Positions 1-12,597 are shown, counted from the stretch's first letter. The stretch is DNA of 64,000 nucleotides from Leuctra nigra (GCA_934045905.1 OW203762.1:19996345-20060344), one strand, 5' to 3'. Notes: generated by a model not told the origin, from the sequence alone. Program-made: numbers and translations.

Positions 1-619
1 GTGAAAAAAACATCTTTTGTGATTTTTATTGTGTGTGACAAATAAAGCCGGATTGAAATAAAACTATGAAAACGCTTGGAGTAACAACGCGTAGCAACTC
101 GAAATTTCGGAACGCACAAAATCATACACATTTATATTGAATTGAAACATGAAGCTTCAAAAAAAGTGAAAAATTTCGATTCGATGAGTCAAACGGTGTG
201 AGCTACTGGCCATTTTCAGTATTCAACCAATCAGAGGGCAGTGCTAAAAAACTATACATCATTAATCTAGAATGATATTTGTATGTGTGCAAAATTTGAA
301 TTTGATCGGAAAACCAGTGTGACCTGAGGCGTTCAAAAAAATCAGAGGAAGTGTTCAAAAGTATTGTGAATAGATAAAGTGTTAAAAATGAATATACACG
401 ATACCATAAATCTGTCAAAATTTCGTGAATTTCATAGTACTTTTAGCGTCCTAGAGTTTCTCGACTTGTATTAGACTCGAGTATTAGAATACTTAGTATT
501 AGAGTAGAGCTATGTATTTGAAGGTTTCAATAATTTTAATTTTCCCCATGCTACAATAATATACATGTGGAAAATGAAGATTCGTTTGCCCCCCCTACAA
601 AGTTTATTGCCCTACCTAG

Positions 620-637
620 CCCCCCCCCCCCCCCCCC
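620..637. repeat. poly-C homopolymer run (18 C)
   Basis: An uninterrupted run of 18 C follows AT-rich DNA. Similar C or G runs recur at 3416-3430, 12598-12616, 27802-27816, 51736-51750 and near 57490, so long C/G homopolymers are a recurring feature of this genome. Confidence 0.9.
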
Positions 638-1992
638 AGTATAAAAATCCTAGCGTCGTCTCTGGATGATGGTGAGAAAGTTTAGTGAGAAATGATCTTC
701 TGATGCACGCTGACATTGTGTCGCCGGTCAAAAACCTGCATCTCGAAGTGAACTTTAGACTTCGGTTTTGTTTCCTGCACTCGTTCTTAGTGATTCAGCA
801 CTTAGTATCGTTCGATTAGCATAAAATGAAGAATTCGTAATGCATTTTGAAAAGGCTCATCTGAATTCTAAATCGCTCAATTTACGAGATTTCCAGGGAT
901 TTGATTCGGTTTCAAATACAAAGTACGTGCATACATTGTCGGTGAGATTAGCATACAATTAGCTACGTAGAATTGTGTTTATTCGATATTCTAACGTTTG
1001 CACTTAGCTTCGTGTTACGCGGACCCCGACAGAGATTATTATTCGATTTGTTTCACGTCTAAATACTTGATCCGTGAATACGAATTGCGCATATTTTGTA
1101 GCACGTGTTCTTCTTGTACTTTGCATAAGAAACTTATCCCCTCGCTAAAAGTTCGAACTTGGCTCAAGACGACGGAGGTCACGAAGAAGAATATTTTAAT
1201 AATATAGAAAATGAGATGTTGCTCTCATGGCTCTTCGTCTCTTCCAAGCTGAATTCTGTCACGTCCTATTCTAATGAAAAAGAAAGCGAGACAGATAAAT
1301 TGACATAAACATATTTTTCCGCTTCGTCGTTTTGCAACGCGTTTTCCATCCCCCCTGTCCTCAACCCCCGGCCGAATACTACCCCTTGTTTCAATTGTTG
1401 TGACAGTACTTCTGATTGGTTCTGAATGGAATAATAGTGTTCATTACGACAAAGATAAGCCCATGTTACACTGATCAACTGATTCGGGAAAGTTCAATGA
1501 GAATAGAAAATCACCTAGTTATCATTCAAGTAGTTATTTAGATGCCTAGAATCCTGAGCATTAATGACCCAGGCAATGAAATCGCTGAGAACTTTATCGC
1601 TCAGTAGATTGCATCAAACCGATTACTAAATTGATATCGAAGCTCCAATCGACATTGCAATTTGAATTTAATGGAGAATTTGAGATCACACTGACAATGA
1701 AAATGCAATAAATTTTGATCGTTATTATACGCTAATAAAAGTTTTATTTACGAATTGTTCATAAGTGTATTTAATAGCACACACAAACTCATAAAATTGG
1801 TCTCCAAATAAATATCTTGTTTTGAAAGTCAGACTTAGAACTTAACACCTCAAATATAAAATCGTAAAGTGTAAAAGAGTCTAGCATAACCCGTCCTTTG
1901 ATACTTAAGAGTCTGAAAATTGTCTTCTTCGGACTGGCTTGTGTTTTCCACGTGATTATCTGCGAAGTCTCGTTTAGTTTGGCCATTGTCTC

Positions 1993-2086
1993 TGGGCGGC
2001 CGTGATTAAGAAATGTTCCGCGAGATGTTATCAAAGTTCGGAGGCGAGCGCCGCGACGCCGACGCCCGCCGAGCTTAATGGGGTCG
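1993..2086. promoter_or_regulatory. CpG-rich island with GCGACGC word
   Basis: A short GC- and CpG-rich patch sits in AT-rich surroundings and contains GCGACGC at 2053-2059. It also carries TCAAAGTTCGG, which recurs at the island near 8570. No reading frame here is convincing. I infer a candidate conserved non-coding element because the same words recur at other islands in the window; no function is shown by the sequence. Confidence 0.25.
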
Positions 2087-3499
2087 CACAAGATAACATT
2101 GCCAGCTGCATGTTTTACGATGCTAGTTTCACACTTTAATGGGATATTTTCTTTGGCTTTGATTTCGAATTGAATTACTTTATACCTACATACAGAATAG
2201 TTTTACATTTTCTTCATGCATGCCCCATATCTGTGTTTTGATATGCATTATGACATCTCGATGTTCGGGATACAATCATTTTAATGAGATATCCGAAGAA
2301 ATGCTGAAATGAGAAGCGTTATTAGGAATCTAAAAATATTCACCTAGTGAAATGGGTCAATGCAATCAAGGAATTGCGGTAGTGATCTATGTGCAATGTG
2401 CATGATTTCAATAGAATGCTCATCTTCTCGAAAACTTTAGAGAAAGTTTTCCCGTCTTTTTCGAGAGGAGCTCTTTTCTTAAAAATCGTATTGTGAAAAA
2501 ATTTGAAATATGGATCTGGATAGTTTATAACTTGGAGTTTGAGAAAATGATGTGGAAATCTGCTTTTGAACTATTTGTAATTTCATAATTCCTTCGGAGT
2601 GAAAAGTTTACGATGGCATGCTTTGGTACGAAAAACAATAATTCTATGTTTCCATGTCCGAAATCTTGAGTAAACAAATGTAATCAATGACACCGTTTCT
2701 TTTGCATTCTTACAGCAGTAAGAATCATGCATAAATCAATGTTCTCTTGCAAATGGCTTGGCTCGACGGTAAATTTGGGCGCGGTTCGAAATCCCTGTTG
2801 GTAATTCAAATGGAATTAATCAGATCAAATTCCTTCCAAACATCTCATCGTAGAGTTCTTTTTACAAATCATTTCCGAAGTAAGTTAATTGAAAATCTGA
2901 CATAATAAAACAAAATCGGAATAACTACTCCATACTGATTCATAACCTTAATTACCTATACGGAGTAATGGCCAATCAGGTCACGCTAAGGCTAGGCGCT
3001 TCAATAAATCTATAACTAACAGGTAGAACGACCGAAGTCCATTTTATCGATTTTGCGTTGCACAATTTTGGTATTTCAAGCTCTATCAATTTTACTGCAG
3101 TCAACGAATAGAGTTATAAATAAGTACCTACTCACAATATTATGTATCAACATATCTTACACAAAATGTCTGTGCGTCACTACTACATGAATTGATGAGG
3201 TATGACTGTCTTTTCATCTCAAGAATCATTGAAATGGACTTCGGGCCTTCTACTTCTGATATCTTCATGAGATTAGTCTCTTGCCATGACGTCATCCAAG
3301 TGGTCACGTGGTATGTCGCCATTTCCACGCCTCCCGCGGCCATTTGATGAGATAATTCCAATTACAGGACATAGCCACTTCCTTCTCGCTTCCTTCCTAC
3401 CCTTGACTAGCCACTCCCCCCCCCCCCCCCGACCTCTTGCAAAAGCATGTCACTGAACCTTAAAATATAAATCATGCGTTTCAGAACTATTTCTTAACA

Positions 3500-3949
3500 C
3501 CATGGACTGGAACCGGAAACAAAAAGAACCGACATTTGTAAAGGATCCGGAATTGGAATCGGAACCCATATTACATTTGTATGTGGAACCGGTACACTTA
3601 ATAATATTTAACATTATTCGGGTTCCATAACGATTGCATAAATGTTCGTTAACATAATTTAATTCGTCGGAATGTTTAATTCATTGCCTTCCGAACCTTT
3701 AAACATTTATTGCAATACAAATAAATAATCACTGAGTAAATTAATATTAGACATTTCTTGCCTGAGTTCTGCAATCTTGTGCATAAGTTCCCAAAAGCCG
3801 ATATATAAAAAATATTTTCTGAATTTGGAGCAACCTTTTGGAACCGAAATGGAATCTAAACCGGAATCGGAACCGATATTCCATTTTTTCAGGAACCGGA
3901 ACCGATATTTTTACAAACTTTGGAAATGTATTAGTGTTCCAGTCCCTGG
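3500..3949. mobile_element. MITE-like element with GGAACCGG-rich ends
   Basis: The left end begins CCATGGACTGGAACC and the right end is the reverse complement of CCAGGGACTGGAAC, giving imperfect terminal inverted repeats about 450 bp apart. Just inside both ends are degenerate GGAACCGG / GGAATCGG words. This fits a small non-autonomous DNA transposon; the CAGGGACTGG-type terminus is reminiscent of hAT elements. I could not find a convincing 8-bp target duplication, so the class is uncertain. Confidence 0.5.
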
Positions 3950-5068
3950 CACAACACTACACAAATTGAGCATCCATACTTATAACTACGTGCATGTAAC
4001 TTGTAAAACAAATAGAAACATGAATCCAATGGCCGGGTGTGAAATTGATGTGTAAATAGTGATAATCATCTTGACCGCTGCACGCCACGCCTGTTTGTTC
4101 GCCGATGATAGGATCATCCCATCGCGTGTGCGCCTCTGCGGTCTGTCCTGACAACTACACTCTAACTACTTCGCGGCAATGATGTAGAACGTTCTAATTG
4201 CTCGGCGGGAGAGGGAGGGGGGGATTATCCCGCGGGAACCCCCGCTTAATGTGTGCGAGACGAGATGTTAGATGTGCATCGTCCTTGGGGATGCGAGCGC
4301 GGGTCAAATAAGGGTAGGGGGGTGCAATTAGACCAGCAAGATGGGGTGAACATGGTGTTGGTTAATGTGCGTGGAGGTGTGGGCCACAAACTATCCGCGT
4401 TCCGTGGAGTCTCTACTCACCCTAGTCCCCCTACCAGGAAACCGAATCCTAATGGAAATCGGGCAATGCGAAGTGATGCAAACAATCTTAGCGATTTGTG
4501 ATCGACGTTGGGGTGTGAGAGTTTCTATAAACACTGTTGCTCTTCCCGAGATGAATCCACGAATGTTGCGTGTAGAATGCGTATTATTTCTCATGTGGAC
4601 TTATGTTAAAATGGGTTTTCCACGATACAAATCCAATTGGAAAACTCAAATCGTCAGATTTCATTTTCCCATTTCTCTAATGTAACAGTAGAAAAAATCA
4701 AATTGTAAGCATTTCTTGATTTAGAATCTGTTCTATATTGTCAACTGAGATTGGACAATTTGAGATAAATTGACTCTAGAATGTAAGCAAATCTTCGAAA
4801 TAGAGAACAAACTTTGTAATATTGAATCACACAGTATATAAAGTTGAAACATCAACAGAAGAATTGAATGCTAATTGCTGTTAATCTCAATGCTGCTCAA
4901 TGCTGCTAACCTAATCTCAATCTTTCAAAGTGACACACAAAAACAAGATTTGAATTTGTTCAATCGTCAATAAGTCTGAAAGATATGAGTATCTCCATGT
5001 GAATTGAATAGTGTATTACCCACTTAACTTAATTCTGGAGTGAACAATTTTGTTTCAATATTTTTAAC
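3950..5068. other. intergenic DNA, no gene seen
   Basis: Contains a GC-richer patch at about 4200-4330 with G runs, but no coding frame, RNA gene or clear repeat that I can support. Overlapping 65-106 codon open frames on both strands look like chance. Confidence 0.5.
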
Positions 5069-5081
5069 ATCGCAGTGGTTG

Positions 5082-5332
5082 AAATATGATTTTTACTGAA
5101 TCCCTCAGTTAGGTGAATGTTAATAAATACCAACTGCAATGTGAAAAGATTTTCCTCGAGTGGGACTCGAAAAATCGGTAAGTTGCTAACGCAGCTTATA
5201 TTGGAACACAGCCGCTGCACTGTGAACTGCCTCGATAGCTCAGCTGGTAGAGCATCTGACTGGATATCGGAAGGTCGTGGGTTCGAGTCCCACTCGAGGA
5301 AAATCTTTTCACATTGCAGTTGGTATTTATTA
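5082..5332 (+). mobile_element. tRNA-derived SINE-like insertion with internal inverted repeat
   Basis: The 13-bp direct repeat ATCGCAGTGGTTG flanks the unit (5069-5081 and 5333-5345), as expected of a target-site duplication from LINE-type retroposition. Inside is a 147-bp 5' segment, a 72-nt tRNA-like sequence (5229-5300) and a 32-nt tail. A perfect 51-bp inverted repeat joins 5121-5171 to 5282-5332, so the 3' half of the tRNA plus its tail exists upstream in inverted orientation. A second insertion with the same layout is at 50340-50530. Read on the minus strand, the element gives a WDSNPRPSD-type peptide, a false ORF typical of tRNA-like repeats. Confidence 0.75.
5229..5300 (+). tRNA. tRNA-like sequence (SINE head or tRNA pseudogene), anticodon position GGA
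   Basis: The cloverleaf can be drawn directly. The acceptor stem pairs 6 of 7 (G1-A72 mismatch). The D stem is GCTC/GAGC, the anticodon stem TCTGA/TCGGA with one wobble, the loop CTGGATA, and the T stem GTGGG/CCCAC with loop TTCGAGT. A-box (TAGCTCAGCTGG) and B-box (GGTTCGAGTCC) match Pol III promoter consensus. Loop position 34-36 reads GGA (Ser), but there is no long variable arm as real tRNA-Ser needs, so a decoding tRNA is unlikely. No CCA is encoded, as is normal for eukaryotes. I favour a SINE head. Confidence 0.5.
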
Positions 5333-5390
5333 ATCGCAGTGGTTGTTCTTGAAGGTCTCATAACCATGAAATCATAGTTTGCTTCATTAT

Positions 5391-5594
5391 GCTGGCTTTC
5401 CATGCTCCGTCATCTTCCGTCAACGTCCGTCACCGTCCGACGAAAACGACCACGTGACCCGTCTCGACCAATCAGAGCCATCCCCAAAAATATCGGACGG
5501 CGAGGGATTGGTCGAGACGGGTCACGTGGTCGTTTTCGTTTTCGTCGGACGGTGACGGACGTTGACGGAAGATGACGGAGCATGGAAAGCCAGC
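5391..5594. mobile_element. foldback/MITE element with CCGTC-rich arms
   Basis: The left arm 5391-5473 and right arm 5506-5594 are reverse complements except for a 6-bp tandem TTTTCG duplication in the right arm, leaving a 32-bp spacer. The arms begin GCTGGCTTTCCATGCTCC and carry repeated CCGTC words followed by CACGTGAC and CGACCAATC. A degenerate relative is at about 54889-54975. No coding capacity. The target duplication is unclear. The element starts only about 45 bp after the SINE's target duplication. Confidence 0.7.
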
Positions 5595-5599
5595 TTAAG

Positions 5600-6372
5600 A
5601 GCTAATTGAGACTTTAGCAAATATTGAAAGACCGGGCCTAATTCTAGGAAAGTCATTGGTTGTTGCCATGAAAATACAGTCCTAATCAACATTTTAAAGT
5701 AAGACTGGCCCCAACTGGGACTGGTTTAAAACTACACGAAAATAATAATATGTTGACATCAACTAAAAATAAAAACAGAATGATTATGCATAAATTTAAT
5801 AATACTTTATTTTACTTATTCACAAAACTTCAAGTCGATAGAGTTATTATTGTGACTGATTGTGTTGGAAACATTCTGCAACAAATAAATGTCTGAATAA
5901 CGTCAAGAACATCGCCTTTTTTGGAACTACATTGTTTCTTGCTCTCCTGTTGCTTGCTAAAGGTCAAGCTATCTCGTAGCCTATCGAGGAGAATGATATT
6001 GATGGATTGTGGAGTGGGTGGTTGATGATGGAAGGAAGATGTTGCGCGGAGATCATTAATTCAACGAGACCTTTATATTGTTTTAGAACGGCGTTCGAAA
6101 ACGCATCTGTTCTTTTGTTGAACATACTTTGAGCAATATGATCGGATAGTGATGGAGTATGATCGGTGTCGATGGCGATTTTATTGCACATGTTAATACA
6201 TGAGTACAAATGGGGCAGAAACTCAAAGTGCAATATACTGCTAGAGAAAACACACTGGATGCAGGCAGAACGAAGATTCATTTTGTTTTTCATGTTTATT
6301 ACTACTTGATGTATATAGAAACAGTGGTGCAAGAGCGAGCGAATTTGCCGCTTGTTGCAGGCACTTTTTTCT
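5600..6372. other. intergenic DNA, no gene seen
   Basis: AT-rich sequence. A 151-codon open frame on the minus strand (5964-6419) lacks recognisable motifs and runs into the inverted-repeat element at 6373, so I do not call it a gene. Confidence 0.45.
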
Positions 6373-6605
6373 GGATACGATTGGAGACAGTTGACGAAAT
6401 GATTTGAAATTTTATTCATGATTAGACAAAAGACAAACTTAGGGTTATTATTGGCACATTTTTAATGGTATATTTTCTTGTCTCGCTGGGTGCCGTATGA
6501 AATTAATTTAAAAAATGTGTCACGTGATAACCTTACTTTGTCTTTATCTAATCATGATTAAAATTTGAGATCAATTGGTTCATGGGTTTAGTCTCCAATC
6601 GTATC
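6373..6605. mobile_element. degenerate inverted-repeat (MITE-like) element
   Basis: About 100 bp at 6373-6475 matches, imperfectly, the reverse complement of 6512-6605. Shared landmarks are GATACGATTGGAGAC at the outer ends, AAATTTTAWTCATGATTAGA in the middle and CACATTTTT near the centre. The arms differ by many substitutions, so this is an old, non-coding foldback element. Confidence 0.6.
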
Positions 6606-8579
6606 GGAAATTTAATCGTTTTGCGCGGTTTTGTTGAATAAACGGCACCTAAAGCATGAAGCATTCATTGCTTCAAGGCATGAAGCAAAACTGAAAATGT
6701 GCTACTAATAGCACATTAGTAGCTATTAGTACTGATCAAACTTATCATGTGAACATCCTATCAAGGTTACAGCCACTTTTGAAAAAAAAAATCTCTTTCA
6801 ATTTTCTAAAACGGCCGAGCGCTTGCACCACCTTAAGTATACATTTGCTCAAGTCATAATCTTACAAAATTATACGTAGAAGCAGGACTATGATGGAAAA
6901 ATTTAAATAGAATTACATCAGTAGAAGAACTCCAAGAATTACTTCAATTAAATATGAATAATGTGAATGTATGTAGCCTTGTAATGAATTACGGAGACAA
7001 CGTCGAAGGTATTATTTGTGCAAATATATTGTATTGATTAGCTGTCATATTTTATTGAGCTCCCTCAGATGAAGTCGACAATAAGTTCTGAGTCACGTTC
7101 AAGTTGGTTAAATTATTTATTTAGCTTGAAAAGCCGATTATCTAGAAAACATGACCATCGATCTATTGAACTGTCAGAAGTTTTCATCGACTGGAATTCC
7201 CGATAATGAGACGGTGTCAAAATTAAACATTTGGTCACCGACTCATACTGATAGCAACTTAGTTACTTAAATACGAGACAATCCAGTTCATAAATAATTT
7301 TTAATGATGTTATCATTTGCTCGTATTCCTGTTGCATATTTGATAATTAAATATCGTTTTACAATTTCAGTCGAGCAATTATCTTCGCTCCATTTAATTT
7401 ATAAACCCTTACCTCTCGACAGCAAATACAGTTTGCGAAGCACGAAACAAAAAGCGAAATAAAATGGTTGTTTACTAAAGAAAGTTTGCTGTCACTTGAT
7501 AGTATGGGGGCTTAAAGTTTTGTTTACAGTGGAACTTATTCATTAGCTGTGCGACGGTAAGAACAAAAATCCACGTCATTTTGTCTCGAACGAATCTAGA
7601 ACACCATGGGAAGTCTATATTGTAACCAAATTCCTTAGACACTTTGTCTCCAGTGACTTAAGCTAGTAAATCTTAGACCCAGCTTTGCTTGCCGGTGTTA
7701 AGTTGTTAAATATTGACACAGCCATTGTTGCCATGCAAAGCCGTTTTCCATTTGTTGGATGGAATGGTGAGGGAGGAAAAGGGGGAACCGTAGAGAGATT
7801 TTGTACCAACACCGAACTTTGTCCTGGCAGTCTTTTGATACTCTATTTACAACGTATTAGTATAGGCTTTCGTGAGCTTATATCGAATTATTTAAAAAAA
7901 CAAAGATTTTTTATAAAATTATATTTTGAAAAAACTTTAAATAGCAAAAGCGAACGATTTTAATACTGCTACAAAATATCGTAAAAAGCGCTATTCATGT
8001 TTAATGTTTTGTCTTGTTTTTATGGGGTATTAGCCGAATAAAACTCTGTGTGTGGTGAGATAAGGAATTACGAATTATTTTTATTTCTGTCTCGAAATAA
8101 TACTTTCATACCCAACAACAGCTCAATACCTATACTTGCACAGACTATCAGTAAAAGAATGAAATTGAAATGTAGAAAAGTATAATTTAACAATCTATTT
8201 TTGGAAAATTATAATTACTTATGGTTGAGTCGTTTGTAGGTCTTGGGGTACATGAAAAACTTTCAATTAATTAAAATTAATTTTATTAAAAATGTGTAAT
8301 GGAGAGCTTCTCAGTGACACAGTTTACTTTTGTAGTGAATAATGTAAGTATGTGCACTTAATAAAATACAATGTATTCACATAAAAGTTTTTAATTTACT
8401 AATATTTTGTTTCTAATGGTACATTATTTTCATTCCGCATTAAATAATACCTGTCATTGCAGCAGAAATAAAACGAATCACCACTTCAAAAAGATTTTCA
8501 CGTTAATCAGTTTTCCATTGAACAGCTTTTTCCCTCGCTCGTTTGCGCGAATTATTAGTAATAACGTTTCAAAGTTCGG
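6606..8579. other. intergenic DNA, no gene seen
   Basis: AT-rich DNA with no supported coding frame, RNA or clear repeat. The 92-codon frame at 7685-7963 has no recognisable features. Confidence 0.5.
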
Positions 8580-8740
8580 TTGTCGAGATTGGATCTGCGG
8601 TTCGGCGGGCCAGCATGCGGGCAGGGGCAGCGACGCGTGGTATTCCAGGAATGCACTGCGTCGCGACGCTTGCATTCAACGGCGCCACGACGCTGGAGTG
8701 CAACAAGAGACGAGTCTATTAATTATCGGCACCTTGACTG
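8580..8740. promoter_or_regulatory. CpG-rich island with shared words (island 2)
   Basis: This GC-rich patch carries GTCGCGACGCTT (GCGACGC core at 8663-8669), GGCGCCACGACGC (8681-8693) and ATTATCGGCACCTTGA (8722-8737). The first two recur exactly, and the third with one mismatch, in the island at 43545-43660, in a different order. No frame is persuasive. I infer a candidate cis-regulatory module or a fragment of an unknown repeat. Confidence 0.35.
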
Positions 8741-8821
8741 GACGATCAATTAGCTTTCAGAGACACGTGTTTGTTACTAATTGTCGGATCGTGAAACTTC
8801 TAATCGTGAATGAAAAAGTAT

Positions 8822-9144
8822 ATATAAATTTAAAATTTGATTGCATGTCTTTTCACCAAATATCAAATAATTTATAAGTCTCAAAATTTAAAATCACCGT
8901 CATGACAAAGAGATTTTTAGATTTTTATGCTATTTTTTCCCCATAAAATTGAGATTACAATTGATTCCCAGTTTATATAAAGTATATTATATAATTTTAA
9001 AATTTTATTGAATGTCTTTTCACCAAATATCAAATAATTTAAAAGTCCCAAAATTTAAAATCACCGTCATGACAAAGAGATTTTTAGATTTTTATGTTAT
9101 TTTTTCCCCCATAAAATTGAGATTACAATTGATTCCCAGTTTAT
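8822..9144. repeat. tandem duplication, ~167-bp unit, two copies
   Basis: 8822-8988 and 8989-9144 are near-identical direct copies sharing ATGTCTTTTCACCAAATATC and, further on, GATTACAATTGATTCCCAGT, with only a few substitutions. This is a recent local duplication of AT-rich non-coding DNA. Confidence 0.85.
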
Positions 9145-9204
9145 TTTTTTCGGTTTCTTCCATTTTCATTTATTTACCAGAAACACTCGGTCACTTCATA
9201 GATG

Positions 9205-9291
9205 TTTAATATAGAAAGCTAAAAAGCAACTATAAACTTCAAAAATGTTTAATTTGCTAATATATAGAAAGCTAAAAAGCAACTATAAACT
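9205..9291. repeat. short direct duplication (~29-bp core)
   Basis: ATAGAAAGCTAAAAAGCAAC plus the following TATAAACT occurs twice, about 53 bp apart, just downstream of the 167-bp tandem duplication. Confidence 0.8.
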
Positions 9292-9299
9292 AAATATTT

Positions 9300-11029
9300 C
9301 AGATGACATGATGCATCGGAAATCTCAACCGCAAAAAAAACAATAAATCAAATTTTTAATTTAGTAATAATCACTTTCAGACATTCCCACTGTTACATCA
9401 TTTCAATATTATCAATTCTATTCGAAACTCAATATGGAGCAATAAATCGTAAACACATGTCAGAGTTGAATTGTCAGAATCACCTTCACACATTCCTACA
9501 TAGGTATAACAGTGTAGTATGTGAAATATCTCCCTGCTCAGCATATTGTGAAACCACTACGGATATTTTACTCTATTCGCGACATAATTAGCAGGTATTT
9601 CAGCTTGTGTGTCGCGACCCTTGGATGACATTTAAACAGCAGCCAGAGGCGACTCCCTTTATCTCCACACACAATGTTACTTTGTAATTAATTTGTAATT
9701 ATCTGTTGCTATTTTGCAGTAAATGTGTGGGTGATGTTTATAGTAATGTTAATGGTTATCATCTGGACCATCATAAAAACTAGTTCTACTTATTAACTTG
9801 ATTGTGCATTAAGAACAGTTAATTAAATTTAAATAGTTCATGTCATAAACAATTTCAAGTAAATTCTCGGAACGAGGAACGTGCAATGCAGAAACTCTGT
9901 ACCTTATTTAATTTTCTTTGGAAGACGTACTGCAAAATGGTAATTTCTATAGCATTTCCGTATTCTCGTAATGGTTCAGTTTGTTATTTATTTTGTATTG
10001 GTTGAAAAAGTGAGCTCCTTGCATGTTTTTTCAGTCATTTTTCCATACATATAAAAACGAAAGAGGGATGATATGAAATATCTTGTAAGAAGATGTATGC
10101 GATACTTGATGGATGCTATGTTATAAGGCGTAATTCACGAAACATCCATCTAGATAAGAATCAAAATGGCCGAAGTAAAGTATCTTGACAATTTCTGTCA
10201 GAATTGTGATGGCATCTTCTTTTTCCTGGAAGAGTCCTGTATCTGACGCCAGTTCTATTATAGAGAGTGTAGAGCAAATGTTTTCCACGTGGCTAGTAAA
10301 AACTCTGCAGTAAGATGTAGCAGGGGAAACAGTGAGGAAAATGATCATCATTTCATCCCCTTTCTTCAGAACGACACACTACTCAGGGCTGCTGCAACGA
10401 TCTTCTGTTTATCAGATAAATCATCGCTGGAAAAAGGGAGGAAAGATGAACTTGGGCAGAGGCGTTATACTACTGGCTTACTACAATTAAACGTGGATTC
10501 CTTTTCCCCTCCTCCCTACACCATCTTCATCACTCCCGTCTAACTGGGGGGAGCTTGCTGATTACACCCTTGAGCACTCCGTTTTTCAAATTACTTTCGA
10601 AAGAAAACTGAAAAATACTTAATTTTGAGTTTTATTGTTGGTTTTTAATTTTACATTCAAATAAGAATTCGCCTTGTATTGTGAACCGCTTTGTAGCAGT
10701 GGATAGGTTCTCTTGACTGTTTAGGGATGATTTCGTTGAGAATAAAAACAACCATTCTGTACATTTTACAGATGATGAATTTTAAAGCTGACGAACCCTT
10801 TTTATAGGTTGGCCAAATCATTAAAAACTTCTCAGAGAGAAAAAAATACTCTCTTGACGGATTTCACGAAATTATTCATCTAGATAATAAGTTTCATTTG
10901 AAACCAACAACCAAATTCCGTTTCGTTAGTCTCATCAACTCGTGCCAACATATTACAAAGACTCATCAAACGAATATCGAAATGTAATTGTTCTCTCAAA
11001 CGAGGCTTATTACTCGACGTCGCTCTCAC
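9300..11029. other. intergenic DNA, no gene seen
   Basis: AT-rich with no supported gene. Short open frames near 10121-10543 overlap on opposite strands and show no family features. Confidence 0.5.
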
Positions 11030-11100
11030 AAGTTGTCGGCGTCGGCGTCGGCGTCCCCCCCCCACCCCTTGCGACGCCACGACGTCTCAGGTTGCGACTC
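11030..11100. promoter_or_regulatory. CpG-rich island with GGCGTC triplets and GCGACGCCACGACG
   Basis: Contains GGCGTC repeats, a poly-C run and GCGACGCCACGACG (11071-11084), which fuses two words that occur separately in the islands near 8.66 kb and 43.57 kb. A role as a regulatory element is inference. Confidence 0.25.
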
Positions 11101-12597
11101 TTCATCGCCAGGGCGAATGTGATTTTGACGGCAGCTCAACTCGTGAAATAATAAGTCGAGGAAATGAGTCGGGGGCTTCTGATTAGACAACACTCAACTC
11201 GTTTCTCGTATTTTTGACGAGCTCTGGTGGAAGTTGAGGCAGCCAATCAGAGCGCTGCTATGTGACACTGATTGCTGGGCTCTCGTTACTTATGAGGATG
11301 ATTCGAAGGGATTTGTTTGGGGGAAAAAAACGTGAAATCAGAGAGATATCTACTCAAAACCAACATCCCAATGAATAATAGAAAAGACATTTGAATATGT
11401 GGATATGAAATCATTTTTGTTTGGTTTATATCTCGGTGATGGTATTCTCTAGGGTTTTGAGAAATTATGAACACTTGTCCTATTTATAGAGAAAATTAAA
11501 CGTGTTTTATTTTATAAAAGATGATTAAATTACATTGCTCTATTGTACAAAATAGTCTCAAAGACAATAAACCACGACGAACTTTCGGGGTAAAATTGAC
11601 AAAACTTTTGGCTCCTGCAGGGGTTTTAGATTAAAAGCTCAATTCCAATAAATTAATTTGAAATTCTACTCTCTCGTGGACTCAATTTCAGAATGCAGTT
11701 CCAATAATACACATCAGTTACAACTTTATTTTGTGGAACATTCGATCTGTAAATCGGCAACGTGGTTAGAAGACGACTCCGGTTGAATGCAATAGATATA
11801 GAAATATAGGCAATAAAAAAAGCAAATTTATTTTTATATCCATTTCGATGCTCGCTCTATTAGAAATTATTTGGTCAGCTCAGGTCCATTAGACGAACGC
11901 TCTCTGTTTATGCAGGGCGTAATGCAGTTATTTCTCTTGAAGCGCGTGAAGCACGAGGAAACAATCTATCTGTGTAGCTTGGCGAACGCGACGAAGGTGT
12001 GTCGTGGGGCGGAGAGGATAATATCATGGCGCAACGCCAATCTGCTCCAATTGAATGCCGTATAGAATAACACGAGCCCCATTACACTTTCAGACAGGGA
12101 GCCGGTGTTAACTTCCTCGAGACACGCACGAGACGCGTGGAAGGAAGTAGTCCGACCGGGGATAGAACCTGGGCAGGAACTTCAGATTACACCCGCGCAG
12201 AGGAAAGCTTGAAGCTCTTATGACTTTACAAGTTTTGTAAATCGGCGTGGAAATATTTGATAATTATGAGATAATATAAATACGGCGAAATGGTATAACT
12301 TTGATTAAATATTTGTAGCGCTTTTCGAGCAGTTTTGAAAGCATTAACCAAGTGGTTTATGTATAATATTTTAATTTTCTACAAATATTACTTGAAAAAA
12401 ATATTATATGTAGATTCTCCCAAAACTAAATGTAAGCTGCTACGAAAATGAAACAGTAAGGCGGGTTTTAAACCATTCTATTGAGCAGTTCTTTCAATCT
12501 TTAGTTTGAAAATCTTTATAATAATCGTCAAAATTACGTTAATAATTCGTGAAAATTAAAATGTCTATATTAATAAAATATCACGAACATCCCCCTG
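11101..12597. other. intergenic DNA; degenerate tRNA-like B-box near 12150
   Basis: No gene is supported. Around 12150-12200 the minus strand reads GGTTCTATCCCCGG, close to a Pol III B-box, suggesting a decayed tRNA-derived SINE, but no cloverleaf or flanking duplication could be drawn. Confidence 0.35.

Larger units (their letters stand above)
1..3499. other. AT-rich intergenic DNA, no gene seen
   Basis: Both strands are broken by frequent stops. The open frames here are short and lack family motifs or plausible codon patterns. Visible structure is limited to an 18-base poly-C run (620-637), a 15-base poly-C run (3416-3430) and a CpG-rich island around 1993-2086 that is listed separately. 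Confidence 0.6.

Noticed and set aside
5229..5300. Functional tRNA-Ser(GGA) gene
   Set aside because: The cloverleaf is good but lacks the long variable arm of tRNA-Ser, has a 1-72 mismatch, and sits inside a unit with target duplications.
5029..5403. 124-codon minus-strand ORF with WDSNPRPSD-type peptide
   Set aside because: Antisense reading of the tRNA-like SINE core, a well-known source of false protein predictions.
5964..6419. 151-codon minus-strand ORF
   Set aside because: It overlaps an inverted-repeat element, has an unremarkable composition, and contains no motif or splice structure.
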